NCBI RefSeq assembly: GCF_037893185.1
Contig: NZ_CP140772.1
Coordinates: 2,604,001 to 2,668,000, forward strand
From: Chitinophaga sp. 180180018-3
GTDB taxonomy: Bacteria; Bacteroidota; Bacteroidia; Chitinophagales; Chitinophagaceae
Direction: 5' to 3'
Length of the DNA: 64,000 nt
Made by a program: the position numbers and the translations under genes. This document shows, in pieces, positions 8,856 through 15,899 of the stretch. The stretch's first letter is position 1. Each line of letters begins with the position of its first letter. The notes under the pieces are model-generated. The model saw only the letters and a program-made list of their open reading frames with translations. It was not told where the DNA came from and did not search any database.

Positions 8856-10175
8856 GTGAATGAGATGGTTAATCAGAAAAGGATTTTTTTTCTGCTGGGT
8901 GAGAAGAGCGCCTACAACAGCAGTTTCATCCTGGCGCGGGAGTTGGAGCAAAAAGGATATATTGTGTTGTATCTTGTATTTGGTCGGGAAGCAAAATATA
9001 TAAAAGATAATGGTTTCCGGTATGAATTGCTGGATCCCCGCCAGTCCAGAAAACGTCACCTGCGTGGATTGGGGGCTTATGTAAAATATTATTACATCTA
9101 TCAATACATCGTTAATAGAAAAATTGAGCAGTTGATTTTGCGCGATAGACCGTGTCTATGCCTTGTCAATGTATTGAGTTTGCCACTTACAGTGAAGTTA
9201 TTGCGCCATCAGGTGCCTGTGGTAAATTATGTGAATGAGTTTGTTTACCGCTTTAGTAATAAAGTGCCAGCTGTTTTTTCTGCTCTGCCTCCCGGGGAGG
9301 AATGGTATAGAGGAATCGCGAACGTGTACTCATGGATATCTACCTATTTTCAATTCTGCCGGAAGAAGGGATTGTTTTGTCTGTATGGTTTATTTTGGCT
9401 TTCTCGCCGGCCTTTCCGGAAGCTGGATTATCTGAGGGAAATCCGATCATATGGTGGAATTTATTACTGGTGTGAATATGGGTATCGTCTGAAAGCGCCT
9501 GATTATTTTTCATTTGCTGCTGAAATAGATATACCTGGTAAAAAACATCGCTCTGCATTTGTGTATGGCGGGGCGCATATTTACAGGGACCGGAATGATA
9601 ATACTTTTTTTGAATTGAAGGCACGTGAAGGACAGAAGATAATCTATTGTTCGCTGGGAACCTGGAGTCTTCAACATCTGAAACAGCGGGAACGGCTTGA
9701 TTTTTACAACCAGTTGCTGGCTGCAGTAGGGCCACAGCCACACCTCTATCTGGTGCTTAGTTTACCGAAGGAAGATCTTGAAAATCTGTTGTTGCCCATT
9801 CCGAAAAATGTGCAGGTACATTCCTTTGTTCCCCAGCTAAAGGTGTTGTCAGCAACAGATGTATTTATTACGCATGGAGGGTCGTCTTCCATAAAGGAAG
9901 CGATTAGCTTCGGTGTACCGATGATAGTATTTCCGGGTGCTGTTGATCAACCTGGCAATGCTGCAAGGGTAGTATATCATAAACTGGGTGTCCGTGGAAA
10001 TTTCCGCAGGGTGTCCTCGAAGAAAATTGCCCGGATGATTAACTACATACTTAGCAATCGCGAAATCAAAGCGGCAGTACATGATTTTAAACAGATGTCG
10101 GGTACGCAATATGGTTGCAGCAAAGGTGTTTCTTTCCTGGAGGATATGATCAATACCCGGCGCCTGCCAATGTGA
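8856..10175 (+). CDS. UGT/MGT-family glycosyltransferase (copy 1 of a tandem pair)
   Basis: A GT-B fold glycosyltransferase of about 439 residues. The C-terminal donor-binding signature is clear: HGGSSSIKEAISFGVPM then PGAVDQPGNAARV (residues ~345-375), as in macrolide and UDP-glucuronosyl transferases that use nucleotide sugars on small hydrophobic acceptors. The N-terminus (RIFFLLGEKSAYNSSF) is the acceptor domain. The start may be GTG 8856 or ATG 8865; no Shine-Dalgarno sequence decides it. The next gene is a clear paralogue with the same N- and C-terminal motifs. In an NRPS cluster these enzymes decorate hydroxylated residues or inactivate the product inside the producer. The sugar is unknown, and no deoxysugar genes are visible in the window. 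Confidence 0.88.
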   Translation: MNEMVNQKRIFFLLGEKSAYNSSFILARELEQKGYIVLYLVFGREAKYIKDNGFRYELLDPRQSRKRHLRGLGAYVKYYYIYQYIVNRKIEQLILRDRPCLCLVNVLSLPLTVKLLRHQVPVVNYVNEFVYRFSNKVPAVFSALPPGEEWYRGIANVYSWISTYFQFCRKKGLFCLYGLFWLSRRPFRKLDYLREIRSYGGIYYWCEYGYRLKAPDYFSFAAEIDIPGKKHRSAFVYGGAHIYRDRNDNTFFELKAREGQKIIYCSLGTWSLQHLKQRERLDFYNQLLAAVGPQPHLYLVLSLPKEDLENLLLPIPKNVQVHSFVPQLKVLSATDVFITHGGSSSIKEAISFGVPMIVFPGAVDQPGNAARVVYHKLGVRGNFRRVSSKKIARMINYILSNREIKAAVHDFKQMSGTQYGCSKGVSFLEDMINTRRLPM

Positions 10176-10205
10176 GTCCTCTGATCCATTTTACTGAATT
10201 TTCTC

Positions 10206-11564
10206 ATGCAGCACACTTCCTTTGAGGGTGATACCAGGAAAAAGATATTTTTCTTATTACAAGAGACGAGTTCTTTGAACAGCAGTTTTGTATTAGCCAA
10301 ACAACTGCTTAAGATGGGCTATGAGGTATTATATCTTGCCATGGGAAAGGAGAGCATGCATATCAGGGAGAATGGATTCAAGTATGTATTGTTGAATCCG
10401 CGGCAGAAGAAAAGAAATATCAAGTCACTGGGTGCACATGTCAGGCACTTTTATCTATATCAGCAGGTCGTAAACCGGAAGATTGAGAAGCGAATTCTGG
10501 AAGAACGCCCATGTGTTTGCCTGACTGAAAATCTGTTGCTATCGGTTAATTTCCTGAAATACGGTGTTCCGCTTATTTTTTTTGAGAATATCCTGGTGCA
10601 TAGATTTAGTGCAAAGGTCCCCCCTGCATTTTCGGGCCTGCATTATACAACAAAGTGGTATTCGTGGCTACTTAACACTGGTGCATGGCTGTTGTCGCAT
10701 AAAAATTTCGTCGCAAGAAGCTACCGCTTTTTTTTATATGGTTTTTACCTCAGAAATTATAAAGATAAGAAGTATAAAAAGTTGGATATATACCGGCAAA
10801 TCAGAAAGTTGGGGGGCAGATACTATATGGCAGAACATCGCCATCGTCTGATTGGATTTGATTATTATGCTTTCCCGCCTGAACTGGATTTTCCTGGTAA
10901 AAAGCATCTTTCGGATTATGTTTACGGAGGTACGCATGTTTATCTGGATAGAGTAGATGGCAGATCGTTTGAGTTAAAAGCTACTTCACAACAAAGGGTA
11001 ATATATTGTGCGTTGGGCACATTGAGTTTTTACACCAATGCAGATGACCGGTTTCATTTTTATCATCAGTTGTTAGCGGCATTTCGGCAAAGAGCAGATC
11101 TGCATCTTGTACTGAGTATGCCTAGGGAAGATATGCATCCGGATCTCCAGCCTTATCCGCCCAATGTACAGGTACAGGACTTTGTACCACAAATAAAGGT
11201 ACTTGGCATTGCTGATCTTTTTATCACACATGGAGGGCCTTCTTCCATTAAAGAGGCTGTTTACTTTGGGGTACCAATGATTGTTTTTCCATTGAGATGT
11301 GACCAGCCCGGAAATGCGGCAAGGGTGATATATCATCGTCTGGGAGTCAGCAATTCATTTAAAAGTGTTACAGACAAGGAATTCCTGCGGCAGATTGACT
11401 ATGTGTTGGGAAACGAGGAAATAAAGAAGTCGGTACTCCATTTTCAGCGGATCTTCCGTGCACAGAATGATTGTTCGGCTGGCGTAGCATTTGTGGAAAA
11501 AGTGATTCGGGAAAACCCGGTGGTATTTCCCTCTCCGATGGATGTAGTAACAAGAGGTAATTAA
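10206..11564 (+). CDS. UGT/MGT-family glycosyltransferase (copy 2 of a tandem pair)
   Basis: This 452-residue GT-B glycosyltransferase is paralogous to the gene directly upstream. The shared blocks include an N-terminal KKIFFLLQE-NSSFVLAKQL, a central GRYYMAEHRHRL, and the donor motif HGGPSSIKEAVYFGVPM followed by CDQPGNAARV. The two copies align along most of their length by eye, which indicates tandem duplication followed by divergence. Two copies could attach two sugars in sequence or act on two hydroxyl groups, or one could serve self-protection. A 30-base gap separates it from copy 1, and the carbamoyltransferase begins 10 bases after its stop codon. The acceptor cannot be read from the sequence; the beta-hydroxylated residue or the ketide hydroxyl are candidates. 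Confidence 0.88.
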   Translation: MQHTSFEGDTRKKIFFLLQETSSLNSSFVLAKQLLKMGYEVLYLAMGKESMHIRENGFKYVLLNPRQKKRNIKSLGAHVRHFYLYQQVVNRKIEKRILEERPCVCLTENLLLSVNFLKYGVPLIFFENILVHRFSAKVPPAFSGLHYTTKWYSWLLNTGAWLLSHKNFVARSYRFFLYGFYLRNYKDKKYKKLDIYRQIRKLGGRYYMAEHRHRLIGFDYYAFPPELDFPGKKHLSDYVYGGTHVYLDRVDGRSFELKATSQQRVIYCALGTLSFYTNADDRFHFYHQLLAAFRQRADLHLVLSMPREDMHPDLQPYPPNVQVQDFVPQIKVLGIADLFITHGGPSSIKEAVYFGVPMIVFPLRCDQPGNAARVIYHRLGVSNSFKSVTDKEFLRQIDYVLGNEEIKKSVLHFQRIFRAQNDCSAGVAFVEKVIRENPVVFPSPMDVVTRGN

Positions 11565-11574
11565 TGGGATTAAT

Positions 11575-12576
11575 ATGCATAAAAGAGATTTTATTGATTT
11601 AAGGTCATTCTCCGGAGAGGAGCTTGAGCAGATATTGCAGGATGCTGAGGCAATTAAATCCGGCCAGAAAGATGTTGCACAGTTGCTGTCGGGGAAAACA
11701 CTGGGGATGCTCTTCAGTGTGGCATCCACACGTACCCGTCTGTCTTTTCTTGCGGGGGTCAGACAAATGGGCGGGCATGCAGAATATCTGAATGCCAGTG
11801 ATCTGCAACTTAAGAACAGAGAGACTATCAGAGATACCGCCAGAGTAATGGATAAATTTCTTGATGGTTTGATTGTAAGAATGTATGATATGAACAATTA
11901 TGGTAGTGGAAGAGAGGCGCTGGAGACGCTTGCCGCCAATACGTCCTTTCCTGTTATAAATGCATTAGATGATAAAGATCATCCCTGCCAGGTAATGAGT
12001 GATGTGCTTACGATGAAGGAGCAACTGGGGCCTGATTTTCGAAAGAAGAAAGTAGTGTTGACATGGGGCTTTGCACAGCGGCAAAAATCTCCTGGTGTTA
12101 CGCATTCCATGATGAGTGCAGCTGCGCTTCTCGGAATGAATTTGGTGTTGGCTTTTCCGGAGGGATTTGAGCCGGATGCCGCATATATAGACTTCGCTAA
12201 GGCGCAGGCAGCGATTTCAGGCGGCCAGTTGTCCTTTTCGCATAATATGATGGAAGCCTCAGAAGGGGCGGATGTGATTTATGTAAAGAGTTGGAAAGCA
12301 CTGAATCTGAGTGATGAAAAGGAGCAGGAAGTAAAAAAAACAATAAGGACGGATTGGTGCCTTTCATCCCGGCATTTTGAAGTAGCTAATCAGGATGCTG
12401 TATACATGGATTGTTTGCCTAGCATACGGGGCGAAGAAGTAACCGCGGAGGTGAAAGACGGACCGCGTTCAATCATATTTGATGAGGCCGGTAACCGGTT
12501 ACATATGCAGAAGGCGATCATGAACTTTGTATTTGAAAAGATAAAGGTTCCGCATAATACTCCTCTCTTTATTTAA
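11575..12576 (+). CDS. Aspartate/ornithine-family carbamoyltransferase, probably for diaminopropionate
   Basis: A 333-residue carbamoyltransferase. The carbamoyl-phosphate loop STRTR is at residues 51-55, HPCQ is near 137-140, and there is a TWGF segment near 163. These features, with ADVIYVKSW, resemble the knotted N-acetylornithine carbamoyltransferase/YgeW branch rather than housekeeping ArgF. The usual substrate-side HCLP motif reads MDCLP here, so His is replaced by Asp, which suggests a non-standard amine acceptor. SbnA/SbnB lie upstream, and carbamoyltransferases accompany diaminopropionate genes in the zwittermicin and viomycin clusters. I infer that it makes beta-ureidoalanine (N-beta-carbamoyl-diaminopropionate). 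Ornithine to citrulline remains possible. No other arginine-pathway gene is nearby. Confidence 0.85.
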   Translation: MHKRDFIDLRSFSGEELEQILQDAEAIKSGQKDVAQLLSGKTLGMLFSVASTRTRLSFLAGVRQMGGHAEYLNASDLQLKNRETIRDTARVMDKFLDGLIVRMYDMNNYGSGREALETLAANTSFPVINALDDKDHPCQVMSDVLTMKEQLGPDFRKKKVVLTWGFAQRQKSPGVTHSMMSAAALLGMNLVLAFPEGFEPDAAYIDFAKAQAAISGGQLSFSHNMMEASEGADVIYVKSWKALNLSDEKEQEVKKTIRTDWCLSSRHFEVANQDAVYMDCLPSIRGEEVTAEVKDGPRSIIFDEAGNRLHMQKAIMNFVFEKIKVPHNTPLFI

Positions 12577-12585
12577 GAAACAGCA

Positions 12586-13437
12586 ATGAGTAATGACATT
12601 ATAGCCGTTATCGGTGCCGGTACAATGGGCACCCATCTGGCAATGGACCTTGCGTTCCATGGTCATACAATTATCCTGAAGGATAAGGATCAGGATTCTT
12701 TGCAGGTAGCGGAAAAAAGAATGAGAGAAGACTTCAGGATGTTTCAGATGATAAGAAAAGACTGGAAGCAAAAAAGCCTTACGGATCTTTTGTCGCGCAT
12801 TCAATTTACCACGGTGTATCAAAACTGGGAGCAGGTAAACCTGGTCATAGAGAATATACCGGAGAATGTGACATTGAAACAGCAGCTGTATCAGCAATTG
12901 TCTGCCATCACTAACAATAATGCCATTTATGCTGTAAATACCAGCTGTATTTCGATTACGAAAATTGCTTCGTGGCTTCCCGATCCGTCGAAGGTAATAG
13001 GCGCTCACTTCCTCAATCCAGTGCCACTGAAGGAGCTGGTAGAACTGGTGAGGGGGTATCATACTTCGGAAGGAACCATTGATTTTATGCGTTTTTTTTT
13101 ACAGCGCATTGGCAAATTCCCGGTACTTGTAAATGATGCTACTGGCTTTGTGGCAAACAGATTATCACACTTATTTATGAATGAAGCAGCTTTCCTGGTA
13201 CAGGAAGGCATAGCAGTGGCGGAAGATATAGATATTATTTTCAGAAAAGGTTATGGGCATGCTATGGGCCCGTTGGAAACGGCGGATCTTATAGGGTTAG
13301 ATACAGTATTACATTCCCTTAAAATATTGTATGACAGCTATCAGGATCCGAAGTTTCGTTGTTGCCCGTTGCTGGAGAAAATGGTAGCAGCCGGACAACT
13401 CGGTAAAAAAACCGGGAGAGGATTTTATCAATATTAA
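12586..13437 (+). CDS. 3-hydroxyacyl-CoA dehydrogenase family protein (FkbK-like) for hydroxymalonyl-ACP
   Basis: A 283-residue NAD-dependent dehydrogenase. The N-terminal dinucleotide-binding motif is GAGTMGTHLA. The family's catalytic segment GAHFLNPVPLKELVELV is near residue 140, and the C-terminal domain ends in GRGFYQY. It begins the four-gene set dehydrogenase-FkbH-ACP-acyl-CoA dehydrogenase. In FK520-type and zwittermicin pathways this enzyme oxidises glyceryl-ACP to 2-hydroxy-3-oxopropionyl-ACP. A fatty-acid beta-oxidation role is unlikely, given the short length, the neighbours and the nearly contiguous spacing (11 bases to the next start). Confidence 0.88.
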   Translation: MSNDIIAVIGAGTMGTHLAMDLAFHGHTIILKDKDQDSLQVAEKRMREDFRMFQMIRKDWKQKSLTDLLSRIQFTTVYQNWEQVNLVIENIPENVTLKQQLYQQLSAITNNNAIYAVNTSCISITKIASWLPDPSKVIGAHFLNPVPLKELVELVRGYHTSEGTIDFMRFFLQRIGKFPVLVNDATGFVANRLSHLFMNEAAFLVQEGIAVAEDIDIIFRKGYGHAMGPLETADLIGLDTVLHSLKILYDSYQDPKFRCCPLLEKMVAAGQLGKKTGRGFYQY

Positions 13438-13448
13438 AGTTGTTCAAC

Positions 13449-14492
13449 ATGAAAGAGGTCAAATGTGTGATATGGGATCTGGATAATACTATCTGGAAGG
13501 GTATTTTGTTGGAAGACAAAACAGTGGAGCTTCGGGATGGAATACGGGAAGTATTGGAGGAGTTGGATGACAGAGGCATATTACATTCCGTTGCGAGTAA
13601 GAATAATTACGAGGAAGCAATCGCAAAGCTGACAGAACTAGGTATTGTACATTATTTTCTCTTTCCTCAGATTGGCTGGAACGCTAAATCTCATGCAGTA
13701 TTGAGAATACATGAGCAACTGAACCTGGGAATTGATACTTTCTTGTTTATAGATGATCAGCCATTTGAAAGAGAAGAGGTGAAAAATGTACATCAGGAAA
13801 TTTCGTGCATAGATGCTGCGGACTTTAGACTTCTGCTAACCGATAAAAGATTGCAACCAAAATTCATTACCTCTGACAGCCGGCGACGAAGAATTATGTA
13901 TGTAGAAGCTATGGAAAGAACCAGAGAGGAGGAGGAATTTAAGGGGCCCAGGGAACAGTTCCTTGCACAACTGAATATGGAGTTGTTGATATCTCCTGCT
14001 GCTGAAGCGGATCTGGAGAGAGCAGAGGAGCTTACGCTGCGCACTAATCAGTATAATGCTACAGGTACAGTATACAGTTATGATGAGCTTAATTATTTTA
14101 GGACCTCACCTCATCACGATTTGCTGGTATGTGAGCTGACGGACAAATTCGGATCTTATGGGAAAATAGCCCTGGCATTAGTGGAGAAGCTACCATCATA
14201 CTGGCACCTGCGTATGATGTTGGTTTCCTGCCGGGTTATTTCACATGGTATTGGTACAGTACTGATTAACTATATTTTAAACCAGGCATTTCAGAATAAT
14301 AAGAAAGTGAGCGCTGATTTTCAGCAAACCAGCAGCAACAGGATGATGTACCTCACATTTAAGTTTGCCGGGTTTATGGAAATCTCCGGCAAAGCAGGAT
14401 TTATTTTGTTCGAAAATGGAGCGGCTCAGCCAGTGAAGTTGCCTGGATATATTAAAATTACAGACCATCAACTGATTTCAAAATGGAAGTAA
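13449..14492 (+). CDS. fkbH: FkbH-like HAD-family glyceryl transferase/phosphatase
   Basis: A 347-residue protein of the FkbH family. The HAD nucleophile motif DLDNTIWKG begins at residue 10, IDDQPFEREE gives the later acidic motif, and the C-terminal half is GNAT-like. FkbH takes a glyceryl unit from 1,3-bisphosphoglycerate, removes phosphate and loads it on a stand-alone ACP. I chose ATG 13449 over an in-frame TTG at 13440 because family proteins begin just before the HAD motif. The last 10 bases overlap the ACP gene, which suggests translational coupling. The partner ACP and both oxidases are adjacent, so the pathway call is strong. Confidence 0.93.
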   Translation: MKEVKCVIWDLDNTIWKGILLEDKTVELRDGIREVLEELDDRGILHSVASKNNYEEAIAKLTELGIVHYFLFPQIGWNAKSHAVLRIHEQLNLGIDTFLFIDDQPFEREEVKNVHQEISCIDAADFRLLLTDKRLQPKFITSDSRRRRIMYVEAMERTREEEEFKGPREQFLAQLNMELLISPAAEADLERAEELTLRTNQYNATGTVYSYDELNYFRTSPHHDLLVCELTDKFGSYGKIALALVEKLPSYWHLRMMLVSCRVISHGIGTVLINYILNQAFQNNKKVSADFQQTSSNRMMYLTFKFAGFMEISGKAGFILFENGAAQPVKLPGYIKITDHQLISKWK

Positions 14493-14746
14493 AAGAAAGT
14501 ATCCGAACATTTATCGGCCGGCATCTTGTTTCCTTCAATGACAATGTTTCCTTTAGTAATGAGGATAACATTTTTGAGTTAGGATTTGTAAACTCGTTGT
14601 TTGCAATGAAGTTACTCAATTATGTGGAGCAGACTTTTGATATTGTACTTGAGAACGAGGAGATTGATATCAATAATTTCAGCTCAGTAAATAACATAGA
14701 GCGGTTGGTTGTTAATAAGCTATCTTCAAAAACAGGTCATGACTGA
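14483..14746 (+). CDS. Stand-alone acyl carrier protein for the hydroxymalonyl extender unit (FkbJ-like)
   Basis: This 87-residue ACP has its phosphopantetheine site in ELGFVNSLFAMKL, the FkbJ-type signature in place of the usual GxDSL. The ATG lies inside the end of the FkbH gene (10-base overlap), and its own end overlaps the next gene by 8 bases. The three genes are therefore tightly coupled. It should carry the glyceryl, then the oxidised, and finally the hydroxymalonyl group to the AT domain of the PKS module at 18401. The small size, the serine motif and the neighbours make this assignment secure. Confidence 0.93.
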   Translation: MEVKESIRTFIGRHLVSFNDNVSFSNEDNIFELGFVNSLFAMKLLNYVEQTFDIVLENEEIDINNFSSVNNIERLVVNKLSSKTGHD

Positions 14747-15881
14747 AAATTGGCAGGAGATGGCGAAATGTTTTGCAGATATGTATCTGCGGCCATTTTC
14801 CGCGAATATTGAAGATAGTGGATGTGTGCCTGAAGAAATTATTCAAAGGCTGGCATCAAACGGGCTGCTTGCAGTTACTTTTCCGAAAGAATATGGTGGA
14901 CTAGGCCTTGACCCACTGATTTATGGTTACATCACAGAAGAGATAGGAAAAGCATGTTGTTCTACCCGGTCCTTGTTAACAGTACATTCCTCTCTTGTTG
15001 GAGAAAGTATTCTCCGGTATGGTACTACTCCACAGAAAAATCACTGGTTGCCTTTAATGGCTAAAGGAGCTGTTATAGCGGCTTTTGCATTGTCTGAACC
15101 TCTTGCAGGCAGTGATGCTGCGGGGATTCAGACTACTTATAGGAAAAAATCAGGAGGGTATCTGATCAGCGGTAGGAAAAAGTGGATCACTTTTGGAAAC
15201 AGGGCAGATCTTTTCCTGGTAATTGCTACTGGTGCTGAGGGTATAACGGCCTTTGTCGTGGAAAAGAACAGCCCGGGGCTAAGTGTGACGCCAATGAAAG
15301 GAATGATGGCAGGCCGGGCTGCCGCAATGGCAGAGCTGGAGTTCACAGAAGTTGCTGTAACAGATCAGCAGGTGTTAGGTAAACCTGGGAATGGCTTCCG
15401 TTACGTCGTAAATACTGCGTTGGATCATGGCCGTTATAGTGTTGCCTGGGGAGGTCTTGCTATAGCGCAGGAATCGCTTGAATCGATGGTGTCCTATGCC
15501 CGTAGAAGGAAACAGTTTGGAAAAGCATTGCATGAATATCAGTTGATACAAGGTTTAATTGGGGACGCAGTTGCCCAGGTACATGCTGCCAGAGCACTAT
15601 GTATACAAGCTGGCACATGGCGAAAGGAAAATCATCCTGATATGATTACTGCTACCCAAATCGCAAAGTACTTTACCTCAGTTACGGCGATGAAGGTGGC
15701 AGCAGATGCAGTGCAGGTACACGGGGCGAATGGTTGCAACGCTATTTACCCGGTAGAAAAGCTTTTCCGGGAAGCAAAGATACTCGAAATCATCGAGGGC
15801 TCTTCACAGATACAACAGATGCAACTTTCCGATTTTGCGCTTAGCAGGTATTACCGGAATGGTTACTATGTAAATGAATAG
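14739..15881 (+). CDS. Acyl-CoA dehydrogenase family protein (FkbI-like) for hydroxymalonyl-ACP
   Basis: A flavin-dependent acyl-CoA dehydrogenase-fold protein of about 380 residues. Family motifs include FALSEPLAGSDAAG (FAD/substrate), KKWITFG, RRKQFGKALHEYQLIQ and a C-terminal QVHGANGC-REAKILEIIEGSSQIQ. In the hydroxymalonyl/methoxymalonyl-ACP pathway this enzyme performs the second oxidation of the ACP-bound C3 unit. I prefer ATG 14739, which overlaps the ACP stop region, to an in-frame TTG at 14709. An alternative is desaturation of ureidoalanine as proposed for viomycin VioJ, since a carbamoyltransferase is nearby. The direct coupling to FkbH and ACP makes the extender role more likely. 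No FkbG-like O-methyltransferase is visible, so the free hydroxyl form is expected. Confidence 0.9.
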   Translation: MTENWQEMAKCFADMYLRPFSANIEDSGCVPEEIIQRLASNGLLAVTFPKEYGGLGLDPLIYGYITEEIGKACCSTRSLLTVHSSLVGESILRYGTTPQKNHWLPLMAKGAVIAAFALSEPLAGSDAAGIQTTYRKKSGGYLISGRKKWITFGNRADLFLVIATGAEGITAFVVEKNSPGLSVTPMKGMMAGRAAAMAELEFTEVAVTDQQVLGKPGNGFRYVVNTALDHGRYSVAWGGLAIAQESLESMVSYARRRKQFGKALHEYQLIQGLIGDAVAQVHAARALCIQAGTWRKENHPDMITATQIAKYFTSVTAMKVAADAVQVHGANGCNAIYPVEKLFREAKILEIIEGSSQIQQMQLSDFALSRYYRNGYYVNE

Positions 15882-15899
15882 TACTTTAAGTTTTCTCGC

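Noticed and set aside
11575..12576. Housekeeping ornithine carbamoyltransferase
   Set aside because: HCLP is changed to MDCLP, overall motifs resemble the YgeW/acetylornithine branch, and no arginine genes are nearby.
13440..13448. TTG start for FkbH, and similar TTG starts at 14709, 18380 and 39606
   Set aside because: In each case an in-frame ATG shortly downstream agrees better with family N-termini.
14739..15881. Acyl-CoA dehydrogenase as a VioJ-like ureidoalanine desaturase
   Set aside because: Possible because a carbamoyltransferase is close, but the 8-base overlap with the FkbJ-like ACP and the adjacent FkbH make the hydroxymalonyl-ACP role more likely.
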